From Terebella lapidaria (taxonomy: Eukaryota; Annelida; Polychaeta; Terebellida; Terebellidae): DNA of 64,000 nucleotides. Location: contig OX424558.1 of the NCBI GenBank assembly GCA_949152475.1, positions 35,660,651 through 35,724,650 of the forward strand. The letters are read 5' to 3'. The position numbers and the translations under genes were made by a program. Below are positions 11,487-23,420 of this stretch, in pieces (within the stretch, counting starts at the first letter, position 1; each line of letters opens with the position of its first letter). The notes beneath the pieces are model-generated. The model saw only the letters and a program-made list of their open reading frames with translations, was not told the DNA's origin and made no database searches.

Positions 11487-11700
11487 CCCCCGAACAAAGT
11501 TCGGCGGATACTATGGATTTGGCTTCGTCGTCCGCGTCCGCAGAAGTTTCTTGTGAACGCGCTATAGGCCGCAATTCTCACCCGATCATCATTATGTTTT
11601 GCAGGCACATGGTAAGATCCCGACACCAATCGATTTTGGTTGCCGTGGCAACTGAATTGGTCATTTGGGGACACATTTTGCATTGAAAACAGCCTGTTTG
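11487..11700. mobile_element. Dispersed repeat with a palindromic end
   Basis: Begins with a near-perfect palindrome, CCCCCGAACAAAGTTCGGCG, at 11,487-11,507. It is followed by GC-richer sequence including GTCGTCCGCGTCCG. The corresponding place in module N near 21,010-21,040 lacks it, so it looks like a small insertion. The right boundary is approximate. Confidence 0.4.
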
Positions 11701-11978
11701 AGACACATGGCTTGTGAACGCTCTACAGATGGCAGTTTTTGACGAATCTCAATAATATTTGGAAGTGTTGTTGGGAAGGGCTGTCACACGAAACCAATTG
11801 TTTTTGAGAATGATCATATATATATTAATATGTTATCAGCCTAACTTATTACAGAATTGTGAAATATCCATTTTGACATGTATGATCATTCCATTAGCCT
11901 GTATTATGGAAGGTAATGACACTAGTTTCTTGTTCAGAATGGAGAACTGATGTTTTCAGCGAAAACAGGACAATATTA

Positions 11979-12853
11979 CTGAATAAGTTAACATTAGTTT
12001 TACTAGTTAAGTCGATTATTGTCCACAATAAAAATAGTTAAGATGAGAGACGTTTATTATTAAGCTCAACAAGGTAAAGGTTTTGTCCAGCACAAATTTC
12101 ATGGGTGTAACTGAATAAGTTAACATTATTTCCAATAGTTAAGTCTATTAATGACCACAATAAAAATAGTTAAGACAAGAAATATTTATTATTAACCTAA
12201 ACAAGGTAAAGGTTTTGTCCAGTACAAATTTCATTGGTGTAACCGAATAAGTAAACATTATTTTCACTAGTTAAGTCTATTATTGGCCACAATAAAAATA
12301 GTTAAGTCTATTATTGACCACAACAAAAATAGTTAAGATGAGAAATATTTATTATTAAGCTCAACAAGGTGAAAGTATGTCCAGTACAGATTTCATGGCG
12401 TGTACTGAATAAGTTAACATTATTTTTACTAGTTTAGTCTGTTATTGACCACAATAAAAGTAGTTAAGACAAGAAATATTTATTATTGGGCTCAACAAGG
12501 TAAAGATTCTGTCCAGTAGACATTTTATGTCTGTAACCAAACAAGTTAACTTTTTTTTTGCTAGTTAAGTCTTTTGACCTCAATAAAAATAGTTAAGATG
12601 AGAAATAATTATTATTGAGCTCAACAAGGTTAAGGTTTTGTCCGGTAGAAATTTCTGGGTGTAACCGAAAAAGTTAACATTATTTTTACATGTTAAGTCT
12701 ATTATTGACCACAATGAAAATAGTTAAGACAAGAAATATTTACTATTGGGCTCACCAAGGTGAAGGCTTTGTCCAGTAGAGATTCTATGGCTGTGACCAA
12801 ATAAGTTAACATTATTTCTTGGTTGTTAAGTCTATCATTGATCGCAATAGCTT
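11979..12853 (+). repeat. About 131 bp tandem repeat, seven units
   Basis: Units begin near 11,979, 12,110, 12,242, 12,405, 12,536, 12,664 and 12,796. Each opens with an ACTGAATAAGTTAACATT-type word, then TTAAGTCTATTATTGACCAC, then AAGAAATATTTATTATT, then CTCAACAAGGTAAAGG. The unit starting at 12,242 is longer by about 31 bases because of an internal duplication. Confidence 0.9.
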
Positions 12854-12854
12854 T

Positions 12855-13440
12855 TTATGAAAACATTGATCAACTTTTACTTTGAATTTCAACCAGAGAC
12901 CATGTTTGGCACAAATTATGAGTTAAAATATAACTTGTGGCGAGAAGTTTGATCTAGCTCCAATTTCGTCATCTTGAAATGGAGTTTTAGTCAACATTTA
13001 CTTTGAACTTCAACTTGAAACCATGTTTGGCACATATTATGAGTTAAAATATAACTTGTGGCGAAAAGATCGATCTGGCTCCAATTTCGTCATCTTGAAA
13101 TGCAGTTTTGTCAACTTTTACTTTGAATTTCAACTTGAAACCAAGTGGGGCAGGTATTATGAGTTAAAATATAACTTATGACGAAGAGTTCGATCTGGCT
13201 CCAATTTTGTCATCTTGAAATGCAGTTTTGGTCAACTTTTACTTTGAATTTCAACTTGAAACCATGTTTGGCACATACATGTATTATGAGTCGAAATATA
13301 ACTTATGGTGAGAAGTTCGATCTGGCTCCAATTTCGTCATCTTGAAATGCAGTTTTGGTCAACTTTTACTTTGAATTTCAACTTGGAACCAAGTTTGTGA
13401 AATATTCTGAGTTGCAGGTGAAAAGATTGATCTATCTGTA
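12855..13440 (+). repeat. About 122 bp tandem repeat, five units
   Basis: Unrelated in sequence to the array just before it. Each unit has CAACTTTTACTTTGAATTTC, then TTGGCACATATTATGAGTTA, then TCTGGCTCCAATTTCGTCAT. Units start near 12,869, 12,992, 13,110, 13,231 and 13,357. Confidence 0.9.
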
Positions 13441-13722
13441 TTTTCATTATTTTATCAAACATGTCGAAAATTAATGGAAATTAATATAAAGAGATTTCAG
13501 TGGTGATTTTGAATTCGACCTTCAATAACCTCGGAAGATCAGTGCAGCAATTTTGGTGGGGAAAAGAAAAAAGTTGTGACTTGGGATTTAACATTTCTCT
13601 GGTAATCTTCTTTAGCCCTTGCTCTAGTTTTTCACACTTAACAGTGATATATTTGGGGCAACAGAGATGATAGGGCTACGGGGGATACACCCAAGCGGTC
13701 GTAGGCGACCGGAAGCGTCTAC

Positions 13723-14560
13723 TATTATTCTGGTTTGTTTTGATAATCCATAAAACGTTACTGAGTATGATAGCCATATACCAAATAGACCCAAGTTCAC
13801 TCTCAGTATCATTTTATGGAACCATTGATGACATGCGTGCATCAACGGCTCAGTCGATGAACATCAGCCTCGTGAAATAACGATACGAGTTCCAGTCTAG
13901 GATTAAATTGGTATAGGCTATTGGTGTAATCTGCATCTACTGCGCATCTGTATGTAAGAACATCGTACCAAGTGACTGGTGTGTGACATGTATAAACCCC
14001 AGATGAAAGATGAGAATTGAAACGAATGGGTAAATACTTAGTGTGTTCACTGCCCAACAACAGTGTGAGCCAGTTGTTTTGCAACATACGCAACCCGGGA
14101 ATGTTGCTATGGGATGCAATGCACATTACAGAAACTTTTACCGAAGCGTGAATGACAAATTACCAGCTGTCATTGCTTCTTGTTCTGCCAAGTGGTTTGC
14201 TGAATGATATCTTACATACCCAGTTTAAACTGCAACTGCATCATGTAAGAGTGACAGTGAAGAAAATACTAAACAACCGTATATGTCACTGCACGAAAGA
14301 ATAGAAATATGAAATGTCTTCCTGAGATTTAGAATTCAAGGTTATATTGACTTACGTTACGTCATTCCCCAACTATATTTATCACTGGTGTAGCATGATA
14401 TATTACCATATGACGATTAAAATGTTTTTTTTTTCATGTAAGCTATTATCAAGCTTTCAAAATTGGCTAACAATTTAGTATGACAATTGACTATTATTGA
14501 AATATAACAATAGGATAAGTCGACATAAAACAATACACACATCTACCAAATACAGAACGT
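13723..14560. other. Non-coding stretch with weak repeat similarity
   Basis: A part near 14,165-14,215 with CTGCCAAGTGGTTTGCTGAA resembles 24,265-24,305. The open frames on the minus strand (for example across 13,842-14,126) show no domain. Nothing else recognised. Confidence 0.4.
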
Positions 14561-15417
14561 CATCATTATTTGCAATGGGTATTGACAAAACTTCGTCATC
14601 CGGATGCGACGTGTCTGACTCGGAAGTTTGCATTACTTCCCAAAATATCCATTCTGACCCTTTTTTCAGCGTTGACATAACAATGGAGGTAGAGTTATTG
14701 TTATGGAACCGGTAGGGTTTTCCTTTGAAGGAAATTGTGAGGAGTTAATAACCAGACATTCATTTTCATATAATGTATGTTTTTTTATAATGAAAAGAGA
14801 TGAGATTCAATAACGCACTGAACGTCTGAGATTCAACAACGTACTCAAATAGCTGGAATGATGGAACAACAAATGGAGAATAATGATTTCGCCCTAAATT
14901 TCGAAAGCACAATATACGATTGATAATCAATAAAGTAATTACGAATGCAGGATAAAATAGGGAGAATATGACTAAGAATGATTTCAACAAATCTACTCTC
15001 GGTATCATTCAAAAACTCCCACTGTATTGAATTATTTCTGATGGAAATTAATATGCCATATATAATAATGTCATATTCAGTGATTGCCATTCACAGCGAT
15101 GAACAGCTCAACGAACATGCGCAGTTCCGGTTAGATGGTCATTTCTATCGGGTGGGGAATCAGCATACGGAAATTAATCTGAAAGACGGAAATTGATACG
15201 AAATGCACTATTCAGTGTTTGTCATTCACAGCAAGGAACAGCTGTAGTTCCGGTTCTAATCTTCTTTTCTCGAGACATTAATTGAAAAGTGGATGCTTTC
15301 CGAAATTGTGTGTGTAGCACGTACAGCCGAGATGTCTTTGTTTTCGCCCCAGTGGTGAACGGTCGAGGAATTGCTCTACTGATCCACACAGGCATGGAAA
15401 TTAACATCCATTTCAGT
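14560..15417. repeat. Non-coding module N, copy 2, left part
   Basis: Same word order as 10,440-11,300. It breaks off at 15,417 where the GGTTACCGG-type elements begin, and the expected continuation (ACCATCGCTCCGCACTGAAT) is found at 20,876, after them. The 5.4 kb cluster is therefore an insertion into this module. Confidence 0.6.
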
Positions 15418-15879
15418 TTTTAGGTGACCGGACCTATGGTCCGATAACCTATTGGCATGGCGTTGCGTCCGTAGTTGTCGTCCACATTTTTATCTTTTTT
15501 GCTTACGAGCGATTTTTTTCTGAAATTTTGCACAAAAATTTTTAAAAATAATTCAAGGAGGTATTATTTAGATTTTTTATTCTCGCATTTTTTTCAAGAT
15601 GGCGGCCGTTTTCGATGATAAATACCTGATTTTGGATTTTGGCGGCCATTTTCTCAAAATCTGTTCAGTAACTTTTTCTCTTTTTGATATATAACACTCC
15701 ACATAATATGTACTTCTATGATATCTATGAATTTCGTTGCCCTTGAATCACTCGAAGTGGGCCATTTTGGCCCAAACTCGGCCCAAATGGGACTTTCCCA
15801 TGTTAAATTCTCCTATGCATTATAAAGGGACACATTATGCCTAATATCACTTATTATCGATTTTACAGCTTAGGGGAAA

Positions 15880-17150
15880 TGATATATGCTGAATATTCTC
15901 GTGACCTTGAATTTGACCTCTAACCTCATTTTCAAGGTCAAGCGCAAAAATGGCTAATATCTCGCTTATTATCGACTTTACAGCTCAGGAATCAATTATG
16001 AACATATAGGAAATGTTTTAATCTGAATATTGTCATGACCTTGAATTTGACCTTTGACCTCATTTCCAAGGTCACAGGACAAAATGGCTAATATCTCGCT
16101 TCTAATCGACTTTACAACTTAGGAATCAATTATGAACATATAGGAAATTATACATACATACTATTCTCATGACCTTCAATTTGACCTTTGACCTAAATTT
16201 CAAGGGCACAGGACAAAATGACTAATGTCTGCCTTATTCGATTTTACGGCTTAGGAATCAATTGTGAGAATATAGAAAATGATATATGCTGAATATTGCC
16301 ATGACCTTGAATTCGACCTTTGACCTCATTTTCAAAGTCAAAGGACAAAATGGCTAATATCTTGCTCATCTATTGACTTTATGGCTTGGGAACCAATTGT
16401 GGACATATAGAAAATGATATACACTGAATATTTTGATGACCTTGAATTTTACCTTGAACTTATTTTAAAGGTCAGAGCACAAAATGGCTAATATCTCGCT
16501 TATTATCGACTTTACAGCTTAGGATTCGATAGTGAACATATAGGGAAAGATATACGATGAATATTTTGGTGACCTTGAATTCGACCTTTAACCTCATTTT
16601 CCAGGTCAGAGAACAAAATGGCTTATATCTCGTTTGTTATCGACTTTACAGATTAGGAATCAACTGCTAACAGGAAATGATATATGCCGAATATCTCATG
16701 ACCTTTAACTTGATTTTTGACCTCTTATTTCAAGGTCAGATCACAAATGGCTAATATCTCACTTATTATCAACTTTACGGCTTAGGATTCAATTGTGGTC
16801 AAACTCCGAATGATATATGCTGAATATTCTCGTGACCTCGCCTTGACCAATGTCTTTATTTTCGAGTTTCCTTTGACCTGATTTCCACGGTGACAGGACA
16901 AAATGGCTAATATCTCCCTTATTGACTTCATAGTGTGGGAATCAATGAAGGACATATAGGAAATGTTATACGACAAATATTCTGATGACCTTGAATTTGA
17001 CCTTTGTCTTCATTTTCAAGGCCACAGGACAAAATTGCTAATATCTCTCTGAATATTGAATTTACAGTTTAGCAATCAACTGTGGACATGATTTATGTTT
17101 ATGTTGGATATTCTCTTGACTTTGGACTTAACCAGTAACCTGGCTAACAT
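15880..17150 (+). repeat. About 125 bp tandem repeat, diverged array
   Basis: About ten units, each with AATGGCTAATATCTCGCTTA, CGACTTTACAGCTTAGGAAT, ATAGGAAATGATATATGCTG and a GACCTTGAATTTGACC word. These units are clearly more diverged from one another than those at 18,240-19,660, so this array is older or less homogenised. Confidence 0.85.
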
Positions 17151-18179
17151 CTAAAATATTAAACATATATTGTGCGGTAACCTATTTTTGGCCCTTGGCC
17201 TGATTTTTTGGTTACCGAACCTATGGTCCGATAACCTATTGGCATGGCGTTGCGTCCGTCGTCCGTCTGTCGTCCGTTCACATTTTTATCTTTAAAGTTT
17301 ACGATGGAATATTTCTGAAATTTTGCACAAAAATACCAAAAAATATTTCCAGGAAATTTTTTCTTAGTTTTTTGATTTTCGCATTTTAGGTTACCGGACC
17401 TATGGTCCGTAACCTATTGGCATGGCGATGCGTCCGGCGGCGTCGTCGTCGTCGTCCGTCAACAATTTTATCTTTAAAGTTTACGATCGAATTTTTCTGA
17501 AATTTTGCACAAAAATGCCTAAAAATATTTCGAGAGGGAAGTATTTTTTAGTTTTTTTATTTTCGCATTTTTTTCAAAATGGCGGCCGTTTTCGACGAAA
17601 AATGCCTGATTTTGGACTTTGGCGGCCATTTTCTCAAAATCTGTTCAGTAACTTTTTTTTATTGATGCATAACACTCCTCATATGTACCCCTGTGACATG
17701 TATAAATTTCGTTGCGCTTGAATCGCTCGAAGTGGGCCATTTTTGGCCCAAACTCGGCCCAAATGGGACTTTCCCATGTTAAATTCTCCTATGCTTTATA
17801 ATGGGACACATTAAAGCCTAATATCTCACTTAATATTGAGATTAGAGACTAGGAATCAATTGTGGACATATAGGAAATGATATATGCTGAATATTGTCGT
17901 GACCTTGAATTTGACCTCTGACCTTGGTTTCAAGGTCAGAGCGGCCGTTTTCGTCGAAAAATGGCCAATTTTGGACTTCGACGGTCGTTTTCTCAAAATC
18001 TGTTCAGTAACTTTTTTTTCTTATTGATGAAAAACACTCCTCATATGTACCCCTGTGACATGTATAAATTTCGTTGCGCTTGAATCGCTTGAAGTGGGCC
18101 ATTTTGGGCCCAAACTCGGCCCAAATGTGACTTTCCCATGTTAAATTTTCCTATGCTTTATAATGGCACACATTAAGCC

Positions 18180-19660
18180 TAATATCTCACTTAATATTGA
18201 AATTAGAGACTAGGAATGAATTGTGGACATATAGGAAATGATATATGCTGAATATTCTCGTGACCTTGAATTTGACTTTTGACCTCATTTTCAAGGTCAC
18301 AGGACAAAATGGCTAATATCTCGCTTATTATCGACTTTACAGCTTAGGAATCAGTTGTGAACATATAGGAAATGATATATGCTGAATATTGTTGTGACCT
18401 TGAATTTGACCTTTGGCCTCATTTTCAAGGTCACATGACAAAATGGCTAATATCTCGCTTATTATCGACTTTACAGTGTAGGAATCAATTGTGAACATAT
18501 AGGAAATGATATATGCTGAATATTTTCGTGACCTTGAATTTGACCTTTGACCTCATTTCCAAGGTCGCAGGACAAAATTGCTAATATCTTGCTTATTATC
18601 GACTTTACAGCTTAGGAATCAATTGTGAACACATAGGAAATGATATATGCTGAATATTCTCGTGGCCTTGAATTTGAGCTTTGACCTCATTTTCAAGGTC
18701 ACAGGACAAAATGGCCAATATCTTCCTTATTAGCGACTTTACAGCTTAGGAATCGATTGTGAACATATAGGAAATGATATATGCTGAAAATTCTCGTGAC
18801 CTTGAATTTGACCTTTGACCTCATTTTCAAGGTCACAGGACAAAACGGCCAATATCTTGCTTATTAGCGACTTTACAGCTTAGGAATCAATTGTGAACAT
18901 ATAGGAAATGATATATGCTGAAAATTCTCATGACCTTGAATTTGACCTTTGACCTCATTTTCAAGGTCACATGACAAAATGGCTAATATCTCGCTTATTA
19001 TCGACTTTACAGCTTAGGAATCAATTGTGAACATATAGGAAATGATATATGCTGAATATTCTCATGACCTTGAATTTGACCTTTGACCTCATTTCCAAGG
19101 TCACAGGACAAAATTGCTAATATCTCGCTTATTATCGACTTTACAGCTTAGGAATCAATTGTGAACATATAGGAAATGATATATGCTGAATATTCTCATG
19201 ACCTTGAATTTGACCTTTGACCTCATTTTCAAGGTCACAGGACAAAATGGCCAATATCTTGCTGATTAGCGCCTTTACAGCTTAGAAATCAATTGTGAAC
19301 ATATAGGAAATGATATATGCTGAATATTCTAGTGACCTTGAATTTGACTTTTGACCTCATTTTTAAGGTCAACAGGACAAAATGGCTAATATCTCGCTTA
19401 TTATCGACTTTACAGCTTAGGAATCAATTGTGAACATATAGGAAATGATATATTCTGAATATTTTAATGATATTGAATTTGACCTTAGACCTAAATTTCA
19501 AGGTCAGTCATTTTATTTTCAAAGTCAGATTACACAATGGCTTATATCTCGCTTATTATCAAATTTACAGCTTAGGGGTCCATAGTGAACATATAGGAAA
19601 TGATGTATGCTGAATAGTTTGGTGATCTAGAATTTAACCTTTGATCCCATTTTCAAGGTT
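18180..19660 (+). repeat. About 125 bp tandem repeat, homogeneous array rich in AGGTCA sites
   Basis: About twelve close units. A typical one has TGACCTTGA (reverse of TCAAGGTCA) at 18,797-18,805, TGACCTTTGACCT (reverse of the DR1 element AGGTCAAAGGTCA) at 18,809-18,821, and TCAAGGTCA at 18,827-18,835. The outer two sites are inverted, so each unit can also form a 10 bp stem. The sites recur through the array with few changes. Confidence 0.9.
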
Positions 19661-20835
19661 AGAGATATGGCGATTTCAGTGGTCACCTTGAATTTGACCT
19701 TCAACTTTCTCGGCTTAACTCTGTATATTTCTCCGGTAACCTTTCTAGCCCATTGGGCTAATTTTTTTCAAGATGGCGGTTGTTTACGTCGAAAAATGGC
19801 CAATTTTGGACTTTGATGGTCGTTTTCTCAAAATCTGTTCAGTAACTTTTTTTCTTATTGATGCACAACACTCCTCATATGTTCCCCTGTGACATGTATA
19901 AATTTCGTTGCCCCTGAATCGCTCGAAGTGGGCCATTTTGGGCCCAAACTCAGCCCAGATGGGACTTTTCCATGTTAAGTCCTCCTATGCTTTATAATGG
20001 GACACATTAAGCCTAATATCTCACTTAATATTAAGATTACAGACTAGGAACCAATTGTAGACATATAGGAAATGATATATGCTGAATATTCTCGTGACCT
20101 TGAATTTGACCTTGACCTTGGTTTCAAGGTCAGAGCGGCCGTTTTCGTAAAAAAATGGCCAATTTTGAACTTTGACGGTCGTTTTCTCAAAATCTGTTCA
20201 GTAACTTTTCTTCTTATTGTTGCATAAACCTCCCCATATATACCCCTGTTACGTGTGTGAGTTTCGTTGCCTTTGAATTGCTCGAGGTGGGCCATTTTGG
20301 GCCCAAACTCGGCCCAAATGGGACTTTCCCTTGTTAAATTCTCCTATGCTTTATAATGGGACACATTATGCCTAATATCTCACTTAATATTGAGATTAGA
20401 GACTAGGAATCAATTATGGACATATAGGAAATGATATATGCTGAATATTCTTGTGACCTTGAGATTGACCTCTGACCTCGGTTTCAAGGTCAAAGCACAA
20501 AATGTCTAATATCTCGCTTATTATCGACTTTACAGCTTAGGAATCAATTGTGGACATATAGGAAATGATATATGCCGAATATTCTGATAACCTTGAATTT
20601 GACCTTTGACCTCATTTTCAAGGTCACAGGACAAAATGACTAATATCTCACTCATTATCGATTTTACAGCTTAGGGATCAATTGCTGACATGAAGGAAAT
20701 GATATATGCCGAATATTCTGATAACCTTGATTTTGACCTTTGACCTCATTTTCAAGGTCACGGGACAAAATACTAATATCTAAAATATTTATTGTCCGGT
20801 AACCTTTCTTAGCCCTTGGGCTAATTTTTTTTTCT

Positions 20836-21030
20836 TACCTGTTTCTTTTGTGGGAGGGGGGGGGGGAGGGGGTCGACCATCGCTCCGCACTGAATCAGTA
20901 TCCAAGGTTGTGTTCGATTCAGTTTTCTGTATCCGCGGTCGTGAATATTTCATCATAATCATGATAATGGTACCTTTCATTGTTGAGTAAGTGTTAATAT
21001 TGTTGTTCAACAAAAAATACGTGCCATCGG
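20836..21030. repeat. Non-coding module N, copy 2, right part
   Basis: Resumes the module broken at 15,417. It contains a G tract (eleven G, A, five G at 20,856-20,872) next to the insertion boundary and the words ATGATAATGGTACCTTTCA and TACGTGCCATCGG, shared with 11,420-11,460. Confidence 0.55.
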
Positions 21031-21039
21031 TTTTAAACC

Positions 21040-21400
21040 TCTTATCAACTCTGATATGTTTGATAATAACAGAGTTCCACTAAGAGCCACGATTTAACTT
21101 GCATTTAGTATTATATTAAAGTCGAACAGCATTAACCACATGAAAAAAAGTAGAGCCAGTATGATTTAAGTCTACCATTTATATCTGATGTAGCATATTA
21201 CCGTGATAATATTATTCATGTGAGTCCATTTGTAATTTCACATAATAATGCAATATGCGGAGTTAAACACGAATACATTTTCTTTTCACAGATAAACTAC
21301 TATCAAGCTTTCAGTATTGACTAATATATGGCTTGTGGATAAGTTGACATAACAGCAAAGACCATATCTACCAAATTCTGATTACAAATGTCGTCATTAG
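21040..21400. other. Non-coding spacer
   Basis: AT-rich, no open frame of note, no recognisable repeat beyond weak similarity to 14,390-14,500. Confidence 0.35.
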
Positions 21401-22520
21401 ATGCGATGGATATTGAACAAAAACTTATCATCCTGGTGACAAAATTCTGACTTGATGTTTGCATTATTTCCGAAAATATCCCTCCTGATCCACTTATCAG
21501 TGCTGATGGAAGTTGGTGTGGCATAAGAATATTTCTAGAGTGTCATTGATGTGAAGCCTGTGGAGATATCTTCATGGAGCAAGAACCGCCTGACAGTCAC
21601 TTTCATATAAAATATGGATTTTTAACAAAACTTCACCGATATTAAACACAACTGAGATAGGTGGAATAATGATGAAAAATTACATGAAGAAAGACAGTAT
21701 TAGCGTCAAAAATTGAGAGGACACTATGTAAGCTGTCACCATTAAACTTACTTACGAATTGGATAGAAGTGTAGGCATAATATAACTACAATGGCAATAA
21801 TTTCAAGAGGTCAGCATTCGCTTTAAATCCATGAACATCCCTGTGTTCCTTTTTATCACATGGGAAGTATCGTTCGGTGACCATAGTTCGGGATAGCCCC
21901 AAGTGACTGATGCGTGATTTTGCGTGAGGTTTTGACGGCATTACTGTCTGTTTACATGTTGTTGTCGACACATGATTCAAGTTCCATGAAAAACGATGAA
22001 AAGCTAAACTGTAAACATACAACACACAATACGCAGTGTGTACACCAGTAGCGTCTGCTGGGAAACTCCCGTCACACATAGCTGATACAAATACCTCCTC
22101 CCCCCACTCCAGCCTCACCCCATTCAGTGTTGGTCATTTTTAAGCAAAGAATAGGTCAACGACCAGATGCAGTTCCGGTTGAATGATCACTTTTAGTGGT
22201 TCGGCCGAACAAGCAAAACAATTCTTTCTATCTTGGCATACTAAGTAAAATACATCATGTATAGTGGATGCTTACGAGAGTTGTTTGTTTTCCTCCCAGT
22301 GGTGAACCACCAAATGTTACTCTACTGCTCCCGAAGGCATGGGATTTATCACCTTTTCCAGTGTTAGATCTTTATGAGGGAGAAACACTTGGGCATCATT
22401 CTACAGTAAATCTGTTTCCTCGATTGGTTTCGGTAGCCGCATTTCTGAATATATCAATCTATAATACACCAACATTATAATGGTACCATTCAATGTTGAG
22501 TTTCAATACCGTTTTTTTAA
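21400..22520. repeat. Non-coding module N, copy 3
   Basis: Same order of words as 10,560-11,430, including CCACTTATCAGTGCTGATGG, ATGCAGTTCCGGTTGAATGA and a TCCCAGTGGTGAACC word. Further diverged pieces of the same module occur near 25,420-25,640 and 27,400-27,560. Open frames here are not conserved between copies. Confidence 0.55.
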
Positions 22521-23029
22521 CAAACATAAATGCCATCCATTGTGCACATCACAAAAAAGTTTCAATTCAATTAATATACATGTAAGAGAAAGTAAAATAA
22601 ATAATAAATAAAATTATCACGAATAAACAAGAAATATTGATGATATTTGTGGTTGTGATAAGGTGATATATTATATATATTTATAGGTTGATATACACAG
22701 CGATATTTTAGTGGCATGGGAGAGGAGGTATGATATCAATGGAGGAACGTGACGATATGTGTGAACGTCACGGACTACATGTGAACAATTTCAACAGGAT
22801 TTCTGTACGGCTCTATCAGGTGAGGCATCGTCGTATGGTCTGGAAACTGGGACCCACACGTTTGCATACATATTCATACGATTATCAGGCACATATCACA
22901 AGTTGTATGCACGATTATTCAAATACATGTAGTACACCAGGCAAAAACCAATGTATGCAATGTTGTAACGATGCAACGATGTACCAAAACCGATGTATGC
23001 AATTAAAGGATCTGTGATATTGCCAATAA
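22520..23029. other. Non-coding stretch, nothing recognised
   Basis: AT-rich with a TA-rich patch near 22,660-22,690 and a short hairpin word CGTGACGATATGTGTGAACG at 22,748. The plus and minus frames here overlap each other and show no domain. Confidence 0.35.
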
Positions 23030-23420
23030 CCAAGTATAGGATAATCGGTAAAGTGGAGCGACTCTGGAAAATAATCGACGAGCCGAAGCCGAGTCTATTA
23101 TTTTCCAGAGACGCGACACTGAACCGACAAGTAAACGTCAGGGATCCAGAGCAGCAAAAGTGGTCGCCGCATGAAACAAATGCGTTGGCCAAAATTCTTG
23201 CTGTGAGATCGTCAGTCAAATAAACTGATAAAATTGAATGATGTTTGTGCTAGAATATCAGTTCGTGCGCTGAGCGGCAGGTGGAAAAAGGTGCACTGTG
23301 CTAAGCGGCACCGGAAGTTAAAGTAACTTTGTATTTGATATAGGCCGCCGCTGATGCGGCGACCAATTATCCGACTTAGTTCTCGGTTCCCCCTCAACTC
23401 AACTAAATCTCCGCCGGCAT
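23030..23420. other. GC-richer island with a strong hairpin
   Basis: Base composition is higher in G+C than its surroundings. CTCTGGAAAATAAT (23,062-23,075) and ATTATTTTCCAGAG (23,097-23,110) form a perfect 14 bp stem. A second hairpin, GCCGCCGCTGATGCGGCG, lies near 23,344. A 76-codon frame at 22,993-23,223 crosses it but I see no domain. It may be an inserted element of unknown type. Confidence 0.35.

Larger units (their letters stand above)
11960..13722 (+). mobile_element. Helitron-like element with two tandem-repeat cores
   Basis: The body is two tandem arrays, followed by about 280 bases ending in a hairpin and a short terminus. At 13,696-13,711 CGGTCG, TAGG, CGACCG form a perfect 6 bp stem with a 4-base loop. 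Eleven bases later the element appears to end at CTAC (13,719-13,722), followed by T. A related element at about 33,540-34,240 ends at CTAG followed by T and then known array sequence. A hairpin just upstream of a CTRR end, next to a T and without target duplication, is the established 3' signature of Helitrons. No Rep-helicase gene is present, so this would be non-autonomous. The left end is approximate. Confidence 0.5.
15418..20833 (+). mobile_element. Cluster of GGTTACCGG-ended elements with nuclear-receptor-motif cores
   Basis: Elements start with a palindromic head, GACCGGACCTATGGTCCGAT at 15,425 and its relatives near 17,208 and 17,391. They then run CTATTGGCATGGCGTTGCG, a CGTCCGTC-rich leader, and a conserved block with AAGATGGCGGCCGTTTTCG and GGCCCAAACTCGGCCCAAAT. 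A long tandem core follows, and the end is GTCCGGTAACC...AGCCCTTGGGCTAATTT. Ends are seen near 17,160-17,208, 19,733-19,767 and 20,795-20,833, so at least three elements, one strongly truncated, lie head to tail or nested. The GGTTACC/GGTAACC termini are inverted. No transposase frame is present. I cannot assign a superfamily; Helitron-like or a TIR-type non-autonomous element are both possible. Confidence 0.6.

Noticed and set aside
17422-17721. 99-codon open frame starting with serine run
   Set aside because: It translates the CGTCGTCGTC leader and conserved block of the GGTTACCGG element; the other copies are not open.
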